Of a DNA stretch of 64,000 bases, positions 50,787-60,084 are shown piece after piece. The stretch is from Trichomonas vaginalis G3 (lineage: Eukaryota > Parabasalia > Trichomonadida > Trichomonadidae). Both the position numbers and the translations under genes were made by a program. Below the pieces are notes generated by a model. The model was not told the DNA's origin. It did not search any database and saw only the letters and a program-made list of their open reading frames with translations. Within the stretch, counting starts at the first letter, position 1; each line of letters begins with the position of its first letter. The stretch is taken from the NCBI RefSeq assembly GCF_026262505.1, contig NC_067208.1, positions 5,465,962 to 5,529,961 of the forward strand, in the 5' to 3' direction.

Positions 50787-50833
50787 GGGTAGAAATGAGG
50801 TGAGAAAACTGGTGAAATCTCACCTCTTCACCT
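50787..50833 (-). promoter_or_regulatory. Intergenic hairpin H7, opposite orientation
   Basis: On the minus strand it has GGTGAAGAGGTGAGATTTCACC followed by TTCTCACC and a CTACCC end, so one arm is of the H1 type and the last of the H2 type. Confidence 0.62.
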
Positions 50834-50945
50834 AAAATATATTTTTATTGAATTCAGCAACAAAAATAATGAATTTCATTAGTTAGAAAAATAACGCTAA
50901 TTTTATTTTCTAAGAAAATTTTTTATTTTGTATGTAAAGACAGTA

Positions 50946-51555
50946 ATGTCAAACATTGAGTTTGAAACAGTTAGAAAGATTGACAATGACACCAAAGTGG
51001 TTAGAATAGGTGATTTAAACGTAAGATACTCAAAGAAATACAACAAATATTCTTTGTCAGACATTATATCTCCATCTGAAAAGAAAACAAGCGACTGGGT
51101 TAGAAATGCTTCAACTCAGAAAATTTTGACAAGAAATCCTGAGCTTATGATATCAGTAGCATTTCATGGAACAAGAGCATATCTCATTGACAAAAAGTCT
51201 TATACCAATAGTTTGTTATGGTTAGACCCAGTTGTGATATAACTTCATAACTTATGGTTCATTCGACTCAGAACGTTGCAGTGAAGGCTTACTTTACATC
51301 GTTCAGAAACCGAAGGACTTCAATACAAAGAGATATAAGATAGAAAGAACATATAATATAACTCAAAGATATGACAGTACAGTCAATAGAGTCAAGGTTG
51401 TGTTCGTTAATGATATGAGAGCTGCAGAAACAGAACTACTTGAAAAGTTTGAGAAAAGGTATGGTGCTCCCATGAAAGGTAAAGAAACGTTTGAAGTAGA
51501 TGAGGTAGATAAAGCTATAAAATTATTTGACGAAGTTGCTGAAAAATACATGTAA
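50946..51555 (+). pseudogene. KilA-N / T5orf172 protein, broken copy
   Basis: It is nearly identical to 4049-4660 of A in both the KilA-N part (DIISPSEKKTSDWVRNASTQ) and the T5orf172 part (AAETELLEKFEKRYG). The leader TTTTGTATGTAAAGACAGTA precedes the ATG at 50946. This copy is broken. Confidence 0.72.
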
Positions 51556-51637
51556 AGCGTTTATTTTTGGTCTTTTGTGAAAGTCAGAAAATAAAGTTAG
51601 TTTTAAAATTATTTTTATTTTGTATGTAAAGACAGAT

Positions 51638-51995
51638 ATGTCAACATCAGAGAACACAACAACTGCTATCGTTCATGAAGCTATAAATGAAGAATACGAG
51701 TACATACAGTATAACAAACAATTGAGACCCATTCGTTCAGTCAAAGATGACATGTACCAAATGCAAAGTATAATGAATGCTCTTCGTTCTACAAAGCAAG
51801 CATATCATTGGTTTGAAAACCAACAGACAAAAGAACTTTTAGAAGAATTTCCTCATATGATTGCTTCCCTCGGAAAACCGAGAGAAGAGATTCCATTCGA
51901 AAATCGCAAGAGGTTAGATCTACCCTTCTACCCTAAAATATATTTTTGTCTGATTTACACTCATTACGATGAAATCATGACAAAACGTCTACCCT
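51638..51995 (+). pseudogene. KilA-N-like protein, partial
   Basis: The frame opens MSTSENTTTAIVHEAINEEY and contains SIMNALRSTKQAYHWFENQQ then ELLEEFPHM, which fits the start of a KilA-N domain. The leader TTGTATGTAAAGACAGATATG is shared with 50946. The end runs into hairpin H8 and then primase sequence, so the original end is lost. Confidence 0.5.
51906..51935 (-). promoter_or_regulatory. Intergenic hairpin H8, short H2-type copy
   Basis: On the minus strand it reads TTTAGGGTAGAAGGGTAGAT then CTAACCTC, with the usual AAAAATATATT before it. It is a truncated copy with H2-type arms. Confidence 0.55.
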
Positions 51996-52490
51996 GTCAA
52001 AATTGAAGTTGGAGACAGAAGATACGTAGTTTTAAGAGTTAATGGTAAATTCAAGGGTCAATTTGATTACTTCAAGAATTTAATGGATTCATGCACAAAG
52101 GAATTTTATGATAATTTACTGACGTATTTTATGCAATATGACCTTTCATCATTTAATGTACGAATCATACCGATGACTGAAGCCAAACAAGATTTAATTG
52201 AATTATCAACAAATCCTTTAGATGTATGGATAAATACACATTATGATGAATTGTGTGCAGGTATGACGTGTGAAAATGCTCTATTCTGCAAACCATCAGA
52301 CATGAAAGACAAAAACTTTCAAATGAGCATTAAGGATAAATGTGATAGGAAACATAGAAGAATAGACGATAAACAAACATGGTGTTATGTTTTGAAAGAA
52401 GAAATGAAAGGATTATATAAACAGGTTGAACCAAACGATAATGAGGATTCATTTACTGACGATGAAATACCTGTAAATGATGCTTTATAA
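51995..52490 (+). pseudogene. C-terminal part of a primase / superfamily 3 helicase
   Basis: The frame shows FYDNLLTYFMQYDLSSFNVR, IPMTEAKQDLIELSTNPLDV and WINTHYDEL, the pattern at the end of viral D5-like primase-helicases and the related DUF5906 group, preceded by GDRRYVVLRVNGKFKGQFDY. The ATPase core is absent here; sequence before 51995 belongs to the B-related block. A short trace of the same gene survives in A near 3925-3955. The original enzyme would have primed or unwound element DNA for replication. Confidence 0.6.
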
Positions 52491-52499
52491 AGTATGATT

Positions 52500-52660
52500 G
52501 GAATTTATTTTTGCATTAATCCTGCTGTGTTGTCAAAATGTCATGTTGTCTCATTTTTTCAGAGAAGTTAATTAACCTGGTAGCACATGGTAACATGGTA
52601 GCACCTTCAGTTCTTCAAAAATAATTAATTATTGAATAACCTGAAACCATTAACGATAAA
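52500..52660. repeat. Single diverged unit of the AGGTCACC repeat
   Basis: On the minus strand it reads GAAGGTGCTACCATGTTACC and ATGTGCTACCAGG, with the usual TTAATTAACTTCTCTGAAAA and GACAACATGACATTTTGACA flanks. The ACC arms are kept while the centre of each unit differs from AGGTCACC. Confidence 0.7.
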
Positions 52661-52693
52661 ATAACTGATAACAAATTTTTATTTTTATCATAA

Positions 52694-52858
52694 ATGGATA
52701 CCCCACAAGCTCAAAATTTACCACGAATCATAACAAGGGAGGAAACGATAAAAATGATGCGAGAACTTGCTAAAAATAACAAACCACTAAAACTGAGAAA
52801 ATGTGGTTATGCAGTAATGATGGAAAGAGAGACGTTGTCAAAGAGGAATAAAAATTAA
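52694..52858 (+). CDS. 54-residue conserved Polinton micro-protein
   Basis: This is the counterpart of 3687-3851: MDTPQAQNLPRIITREETIK to SKRNKN, TAA at 52856-52858. The leader AAATTTTTATTTTTATCATAA precedes the ATG. The stop overlaps that of the facing 95-residue gene by 4 bases, as in A. Conservation in two elements whose neighbouring integrases have decayed differently suggests it matters to the element or escaped damage by its size. Confidence 0.72.
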   Translation: MDTPQAQNLPRIITREETIKMMRELAKNNKPLKLRKCGYAVMMERETLSKRNKN

Positions 52859-53142
52859 ATTTGGATAGAGTTTAAAAATTCATCTTTATTAAATTCATCT
52901 CTTCCAATCAATTTATTTATTCTATTAAATTCTTTTATTTTTGCTTCACTCAGTTTAAGGATTGAACGATAAGTTTCTAATTTTTCGATTATTTCTTTAT
53001 CGTTTTCAATTACTTTAGTTTTATGGGCATCAACCCCACCACATTGCGGCTTCTTTTTGTAATAGCATATTTTTGATTTAATTCTGTTTAGTTTCTTTTT
53101 ATATTCATCGTCTGGACTCTTGGCTGCTTCGTTGTCACTCAT
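52855..53142 (-). CDS. Small charged coiled-coil protein of Polintons
   Basis: The 95-residue protein opens MSDNEAAKSPDDEYKKKLNR and matches 3418-3690 of A, with an extra short segment (GVDAHKTKVIEND). It lies 19 bases downstream of the integrase remnant. The frame is intact. Function unknown. Confidence 0.7.
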   Translation of the reverse strand: MSDNEAAKSPDDEYKKKLNRIKSKICYYKKKPQCGGVDAHKTKVIENDKEIIEKLETYRSILKLSEAKIKEFNRINKLIGRDEFNKDEFLNSIQI

Positions 53143-53161
53143 TTCTTACGAATTAAAAAAA

Positions 53162-54654
53162 TTAAATATTATTTAAATATAATGGAGTAATAAAATAAAT
53201 TGGAATTTCTATTAATTTATTGTCAACTTCAACTAATGCATTGCCGTTAATATATCTAACAAATTCAGCTATTGTGTCAAATCTTCGTCTTCTTTTTGTC
53301 ATTGATTTATCAGTTTTTCCATAATCGAGATGAATCAAAACTTTATCCCCTTGTTTAAAATTCATGAGCCCCGAATTAATTTTCACGTTTAACATCATTC
53401 AAACCTTTCCATTTGCTTTCTAATATATTCCATTCTTTTGAAATATCATTTTTCATTTCCACTGGTTTCATGTTATTTTCTATGCCATGTATTATTGTAA
53501 TAATATACTAACTGTTGTATGATGGAGTCATGATTTCCATCCCAGTATATCTGACCGTTAACCCCTAACGCATCTCTAAGAGTTCTCATTACCGCATCAA
53601 CTATTTTATTATGAAACGTATATGGAGAGGATGAAAAAAAAAATTAATTTGTGGGAAATAATGAGCCATAGCTGCCTGAAATCCTTTATCACCATCACCC
53701 CTTATATTATCTACTCTTTCATGATCTAGTAAGTATTGTATAGCTCTTCTTGTTTCCTGTTCTGTTTTCCCTTTCACTGGAATGCAATATAAATATCTAG
53801 TGTTAATGTTAATGGCAAAAAATAAGTAACGTTTCCTTTTGAATATTCTAAATGATCGATTTCGTATGAATATGGATATGGAGCAAATAAGGTCGACTAA
53901 ATTTTTCCTTTAATGGTTGAATTTTTGGGTCAGTGTTTATTTAATATTTTGAAATCCTTTTTTAAAATCTTTTTGTTTCTTTAATTTTGAAATGGATATA
54001 ATAAAGTGAATGATGAAGGATTAACTGAAGGAGAGGTACTGTCGTTGGAGGGTTTAGTGTTGCAGGTGGTTTAATTTTATCTGCTTTGATTTTGGATTTC
54101 ATTCTCCTTCATTAATTCTGGATGTATTCTATTCATTTGTTTTAAATATGCTGTATATAAAGGTTTATATACTTTCCTGCTTCGAGTTTATGTTGAAGAT
54201 GAATTCCAAAAGTTGATCTTCATTTAAAAGTCGGGCTGAATATGGTTTAACTAATGAATCATAAATTAAAGCTTGTGCTTCATTTATGTCTGAAGACCTG
54301 GGTGTTTTGCACCTTTTGTTTTTGTTCCTTTGGTTTTTGCGGCTCAGGATTATATAAATTATAATTCATCAATATCTTCTTCTGTTAATACTTTATTTTT
54401 GAAATCTTTCAATTGTTTAAGTTGTGATTTAGTTTTTCCCTTATATTCATTATTTTAATTTTGTCTTTAATTTTAGAAATTATTTATCATGATATTTCAA
54501 AACTTCATTTTTATAATAGAATAAAAATCCCATCATCATCTCCCGTTATATTGTTATTCATGTTTTTGGAGATATATTTTAATTCATAATAACTAAGAAA
54601 ATTTTGATTAAATACTAAATCATCAATTAAAATTTTTAAATCTACGTTATCCAT
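53162..54654 (-). pseudogene. Polinton integrase, badly broken
   Basis: The region is collinear with the intact integrase at 1878-3398 of A; the last 75 or so residues (KQGDKVLIHLDYGKTDKSMT onward) are still open. The rest is decayed with roughly ten or more breaks. The start region near 54654 keeps the leader TTTATTTTTATATAAATG on the minus strand. Confidence 0.82.
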
Positions 54655-54676
54655 TTATATAAAAATAAAATCAATG

Positions 54677-57600
54677 TTAAGGGTGCCCACCTCTTTGAAT
54701 CATAGTATCAAAACCATCATTAACGGTTCCTTTTGTCTCTTCTTGGCATTCATTAAAAAATAAAATTTTAAATTGTATTAAATAAATGGCATACAAATCC
54801 ATTTTCACAACATACAGCCTTAGTGTTGCTCCTGTTAATGCAGTCTTACCAATTGTTAAGCGAGTCATTGACCCATTTTTAAGTTGTAAATTAATATTCT
54901 GACCATCAATATCAATTTATCATTTTTATATCCAAATAATTTTTAGGTGTTAATTGTTTATTTTGTCGTAAACTAACACCTTTCATTTTTGTGCAATCTT
55001 TTTAAAATCACTCCATCAATTGAACCATTGAATGATGTATAACACTTAGGATAAAGCAACCATGTTATCACCTTGTTTCTCAATTGCTAACCCAATAACT
55101 TCTTCTCATGTGCTTTTCTTCAGCTTTATTCTTTAATTTAGTTTAAATTTCTCATCAAAACAGAAGAAATCAAATGGTGCGAATTTGAAAATGTTTTTAT
55201 CATAAAATTGTTTATCAGTAACAATCGCTTGAAATGCTTGAGTGTAGGAAGACTTGGATCGCCAGCGATTGCCCAATAAGATGAATCAGTATCACCTTCA
55301 ATGAAATGAAAACGATTAACATCATGCATATACTACTAAAATCATAAATGAAAACCAAATACCAGTATTTAGCATTATCTAAAGTGAAGAATGCCTCTTG
55401 AAACATGTATCACATCTATAAAATCTATCTTTAAGCATCACTTGATATGTATCCTCACCTATTTCTCTTATGTTTTTAAACTTATTTGGACATACATGCA
55501 ACGCGTCCTTCTGTGCATTCATTATTTTAGTCTTTGCGTAATTTTATGTATTCATTGCATCGTAACCATATGATCCATTAAGTGAAATCTTGCAAAATAA
55601 ATTTTCCTTTATTTCCTTTCTAATTCAGCCTTTGTCTTTCGTTCTAAATTTGTTCGCAAATCATTAAACAAGGTTTTTCGTAAATGTTAAAATTGATTGA
55701 TATCATCGATGATAAAATGAAATCTGTCTATAGATACCAAAGATAATAAGAAGAAAATGGTTGATATTGGTTGTGTGTTGATGCTAACTGAGTTAATTTT
55801 CTCTGTTTTCTGGTCAACTGTAGTTGTTTGATTTCATGTAATTATACATAAAACTGCCAATTGTTTTTCATCTGTGATAATATCTAAGTTTCTTATTATC
55901 GGTAAAAAGTTTATTAATCATTAATGTATTTTTCATCAATGTGACCCTTTACTTCAGCCACGAATAAAGTATTTTTTTCTTAATTATTCCCAGTGCTTTT
56001 GCTTCTTGTTGCTGTATCACAAATGATAACACCATTCATCTTCCCGGCATATACATTTTATGTCATGTCATATATTGAATGAAATCATGAATTAGATGAA
56101 AATGATGAAGGATATAATGAATTAAAGTCAACTCCAACGAAATGAGTCATATGTTGGAAGTGTCTCATTTGATACAGTTTTAGTTTCTGGACTATATGAA
56201 AGTTTATTAATGTGCGTGATTCCTTTAAGATTTACTCTATGTTGAACATTTGATAAACCACCAGTAATTCCATTACGGAGAATGTGATAAGCTTCAACTG
56301 AATCTAAAGTCATTGGTAAATTATTTTTTAATGCATAATTTCTTAAATTGATTCTTAAACGTTGAACATCTCATCTTTATTGATTTTACGACATTGCCAA
56401 ATAACAACACATTAACTGACAATTTTCTTTTGGTATGTGGTTTTTCATATCGATTCTATCCAATGTTGGTTTATTTGCATTATGTAAACGCTTTACCACA
56501 CTTTTGCATTTAGATGAAAGGATTAAATCGTGATAGTGTTTGAAAATCATCCATTGAAACATTATTTTAGTATCCCTTTCTGTTTTCATCTTGTTTCTTA
56601 TATGATTCAATTTATATTTCCAATACTTTTCGTTAATTCAAAACTTGATTCTATCTCTTCCTCAGGATATTTTTCATTAGATTAAAGTCTTTATATGCTA
56701 AAGCGTAACGAATCATTGAAGCATTCGATGATAAAGAAAGATTATGAAGCGTGTCAATTTTATAAACAAATGTTTCTTCAATAATTTTATCGATTGGGTC
56801 AATCTATTTCAACATCTTTATTGCAATAATGAATAAATATTCTAATCTATTCTCAAATTTTAGCATCATTGAGATATATTTGATAATCACTATCTGATTA
56901 TAGTTTCTTGAGTTAATGCCGAATAAAATGAATCTTGAGTGAATGGTTCCACTTTATATAATTCTTCTTCGTAATTTTCCCACGTGATGAATTGATAAGG
57001 GAAAAAGGATTTAACGAGTGATTATTGTTTCCGAAATCTTGAGTGAATTGGTCTAATGTTCCACCCGCTATATAATTTCTGATGTCAATAAATCTCAATT
57101 CATATGGAACGTTTGTTTTCTTACAATGATTTGCTTTAAATTGTGAAGATGAACCCAGCATTGATTTTTATTTTCCATTTGCAGTGTTTAAATCACGAAG
57201 AATTAAATTTAAATCAAACTTTCCCGAATTAAAACCTATGATATCACTTTATTGAATTCCTCATCTAGAAGTTCTTTAAATGCTTCCTTCTGTTTTTCAT
57301 TTAATGTATGGACAAAGTCCCGCCGTTTGCGGCTTCAATAATTCTTCATATTGTTCAATATTTGATTTAGCAACTAATGAACAGTTGAAAATAAAAACTC
57401 AATCCAATCAGAAATAAAAGAATCACTCGAAGTTAAGCAAAAATATCTCGTATGTTTTTATCGTTAATTTAACCGTTGATGATACCATGAATGGTTTTAA
57501 GTAAGCGTTCAAAGTTGCACACTCAGAAAGTTGTAATTCTTCTTAGTCTCTAATGTTTCAAAGTCAAAAGTAATATAATATCTTGTCGGTTTATAATATT

Positions 57601-58173
57601 TCTGCAAATTGTGAGCTAATAACCACTGATATATCTTCTGTTTCGTAATATGTGGTGCATATGGTTGCTGGTCTTTTGCAATTGAACGTCTTGAATTAAT
57701 CTTCCATTATTTTCTTTACATTTCTCACAATGCTTTAAAAATCTTCTTTGGTTTTTCCTTTCTGGATCATCACGGATAGAATAAACTTCTTCTTTACAAT
57801 ATGGACAAACTTTATAGCCGGTGAGTGCTTCAACGTCTGTTATTCTGTCAGCGTGAAGTTTTCCACATGGACTCTGTGTTAATAAAATATTTACTGTTTC
57901 AAATTCTGGATCTATCATTATTGATTCCACTAATGGAAAGTCTACCTTATTTATGTCCACGTCTTCTGGTTGAGGATCACAATAATAGAAATCAATATTA
58001 ACATTTAACATTCTCGCTAATCTCTCACTTTCTGATGAAATGTCAAACCCTTCATATGCATCTATTGCTTCATTTAAATAGCTTCTACGAGTTTTAGGAT
58101 TAACACCATCAGGAATGTTATAGAAGCGTTTAAATAACCTTCTACCTTCTGCTCTAATTTGATTATCATTCAT
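54677..58173 (-). pseudogene. Protein-primed DNA polymerase B, badly broken
   Basis: About 3.5 kb, the right size for the roughly 1150-residue Polinton polymerase. The start is intact for 185 residues (MNDNQIRAEGRRLFKRFYNI) and includes a zinc-finger-like CPYC then HCEKC cluster at about residues 122-155, known from the N-termini of Polinton polymerases. The remainder is fragmentary, with many breaks. It lies between integrase and the 368-residue gene, as in other Polintons. Family B assignment rests on position, size and the zinc cluster, helped by the strip at 9284-9506. Confidence 0.7.
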
Positions 58174-58246
58174 TTTAGCGTTCCGTTTTTGTTCATTTAT
58201 GTAAGAATAAAAAAATTAAAAAATAAATAAAAATAAAGTTTATTTT

Positions 58247-59353
58247 TTAAAGCCCATAAAATGAATTAAGAACACATAAATTTTTATCATCTGCGACGTG
58301 ACGAATACATTTTAATTTACTCAAGAATGCGTACCCTGATACATTAAATCTAATTCCTGTCTTATTTAATTTCACAACTTTGAAAAGGAATGTATGAATA
58401 GCTATAAAATGATGAGAAGATGTTTTATGGGTTGCTTCCATTTTTTCTGAAATAAATGAATAAATATAATGTTTATAAGTTTTCATATCTTTTATGTTCT
58501 TAATAACGAATGGTATAGACCTTTCAACTTCGTCTTCCTTCGGTGCTGTTCTTTCATATGAAACATTATTGGTATCTTCAACAATGAAACCACAATCACA
58601 CAAAATTTTATAGGTTCCAATGGTTTCTTTTGATATTTTATCTAATAAATCAAAAATTTTATCAACACCTGTGCATTTATTTAAATAATAATTTGTGTAA
58701 ATATCATGATCTTCTTTCTTAATCGTATTAGTTGCATATGTCACATTTTTAAGAGCTTTTTTGAATTTCTCAGAATCGAGAGGGGGTGAAAGTAGGATAC
58801 AGGGGTATTCTTCATTATCAATAAATTGTAACTTATGTTTACGTATAAATTTAGTACCTTCTTCTGAAAGTGTTTCGTCTATTTCACCATCTAATAAATT
58901 TTGTGTTGATTCTGAGACATAATTTTTATATCTTTCTTCATGAGATTTCTGAACTGCTGATTCTGAAGCTGGGATATTCATTAAACCCTCTACTTCATTT
59001 TCATTATATTTTTCAACTTCTCTTAATTCCTTAATTTTTTCATCTATTTCATCTCTTATTTTTTTCAGTCTTTCAATTTCATCGTATTCATCATCTTTAA
59101 TCCGTTCTTCATAATATTCAGGGAAAACATCAGGTTCTTTAGGTTTTTCTTCTTCAGATGTGGGATATAAGAAATTTATAACATCATCTTTATTCATTTT
59201 TCCATCATAATCTAAATCATTTAATAACTCCGCGAATTTTTTACAATTTCTTAAATAATATTTATCAACTTCATAACACATCTCATCTAATATATCCTTT
59301 ATTTCCTCGTTTGTGAATCCTAATTTTTTAACGTCGTTAGTTTTGACGCTCAT
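58247..59353 (-). CDS. Unknown 368-residue charged protein beside the polymerase
   Basis: The start is set at the ATG at 59353 (MSVKTNDVKKLGFTNEEIKD); the frame runs three codons further only to a TTG. The N-terminal third is acidic and helical, with EF-hand-like DLDYDGKMNKDD at about residues 50-61. A coiled coil (DEIERLKKIRDEIDEKIKEL) follows. The C-terminal half is mixed, with a Cys pair (KILCDCGF). The frame is whole although its neighbour is ruined. No family was recognised. Position suggests a replication partner or terminal protein, which is inference. Confidence 0.55.
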   Translation of the reverse strand: MSVKTNDVKKLGFTNEEIKDILDEMCYEVDKYYLRNCKKFAELLNDLDYDGKMNKDDVINFLYPTSEEEKPKEPDVFPEYYEERIKDDEYDEIERLKKIRDEIDEKIKELREVEKYNENEVEGLMNIPASESAVQKSHEERYKNYVSESTQNLLDGEIDETLSEEGTKFIRKHKLQFIDNEEYPCILLSPPLDSEKFKKALKNVTYATNTIKKEDHDIYTNYYLNKCTGVDKIFDLLDKISKETIGTYKILCDCGFIVEDTNNVSYERTAPKEDEVERSIPFVIKNIKDMKTYKHYIYSFISEKMEATHKTSSHHFIAIHTFLFKVVKLNKTGIRFNVSGYAFLSKLKCIRHVADDKNLCVLNSFYGL

Positions 59354-59490
59354 TTCATACAAAATAAAAAAATAAATTATTCAAAAATGTAAGACATGAA
59401 TTTTTAAAGTTTATTTTTTTATTTTTTATTTCATTATGGTAGTGAATCTTTTACTCGTTTATGAGGTCTTTGATTATGACTCCATTGATT

Positions 59491-59693
59491 CCATTCAGGA
59501 TTTAAACAATGTTTAATTAATCGCGGAATATCTGACATCATCTATATATAGCTTCTTTTATAAAAGATAAAAAATAAATTATTTTAAAATTAATGTTAAT
59601 TTTTTAATGTGTTTATAAATAAATATATTTTAATGCATCGTCTATATATAGATGTAACAAAAAAAGTCACACAACCCATCCTATCCTACTACT
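59491..59693. repeat. Right terminal inverted repeat of Polinton C
   Basis: The mirror of 40362-40564. It contains only a stub of the end gene carried complete in the left end. Confidence 0.93.
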
Positions 59694-59756
59694 AGGATTG
59701 ACGAATTTTAATAAACTTAAATTCAAGTATTCTTTTTATTATGATGTTCTTTGGAT

Positions 59757-60071
59757 TCAAGCTTTGATCTTTTTAAATTCTTCGATTTCGAATTCATTAT
59801 TTAATAATTTTTCCCAAACACGAACTTGATAGATTCCGCCTGATGTTTTGATCTTTCCTTCCCATATTGTTCCAGAAACAATTTGGGATGTCATTTCCAA
59901 TACTTTAACAAACTTGATTTTTGTATTATTCTTCTTATTTTGCTCTATGACAACTCTACGCATCAAAGAAATTAAATCTTTATCATTCAGATCTTTGAAT
60001 GGGGCTGCTCCTCCAGCAGCTGTCTCATCAACCATGAGGAATGGGATGAAGAGCATCAAGAGTGGAATCAT
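59757..60071 (-). CDS. Secreted cystatin (cysteine protease inhibitor)
   Basis: The 104-residue protein opens MIPLLMLFIPFLMVDETAAG, a likely signal peptide, followed by Gly-Gly at 20-21. The cystatin loop Q-x-V-x-G is QIVSG at residues 63-67, and a VWEKL segment at 85-89 lies in the second-loop region of cystatins. Cystatins block papain-type proteases by inserting these loops into the active site; trichomonads secrete many such proteases and have known trichocystatins. The ATG at 60071 has an Inr 11 bases upstream. The stop is only 57 bases from the target duplication of Polinton C, so the element landed in or next to the 3' end of this gene. The frame is intact. Confidence 0.78.
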   Translation of the reverse strand: MIPLLMLFIPFLMVDETAAGGAAPFKDLNDKDLISLMRRVVIEQNKKNNTKIKFVKVLEMTSQIVSGTIWEGKIKTSGGIYQVRVWEKLLNNEFEIEEFKKIKA

Positions 60072-60079
60072 GATTTAAA

Positions 60080-60084
60080 AATGA
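60080..60084 (-). promoter_or_regulatory. Inr start element of the cystatin gene
   Basis: The minus strand reads TCATT with +1 A at 60082, giving a leader of 10-11 bases. Confidence 0.6.

Larger units (their letters stand above)
40362..59693. mobile_element. Polinton/Maverick element C, full length
   Basis: Ends AGTAGTAGGATAGGATGGG and its mirror are flanked by AGGATT at 40356-40361 and 59694-59699, so this 19.3-kb element is complete in outline. Order: end protein, coiled-coil protein, two amphipathic proteins, major capsid, packaging ATPase, two unknown structural-cluster genes, candidate minor capsid genes, tail fibre, a block related to element B, a primase-helicase remnant, the 54- and 95-residue genes, integrase, DNA polymerase B and a 368-residue protein. 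The left half looks whole. The tail fibre, integrase and polymerase are broken, with well over ten breaks in the last two. No adenain-type protease was found. Identical long ends point to a young insertion of an already damaged lineage copy. Confidence 0.95.

Noticed and set aside
58247-59353. Calling the 368-residue protein a calcium-binding protein
   Set aside because: One EF-hand-like loop of 12 residues without a partner is too weak to assign function.
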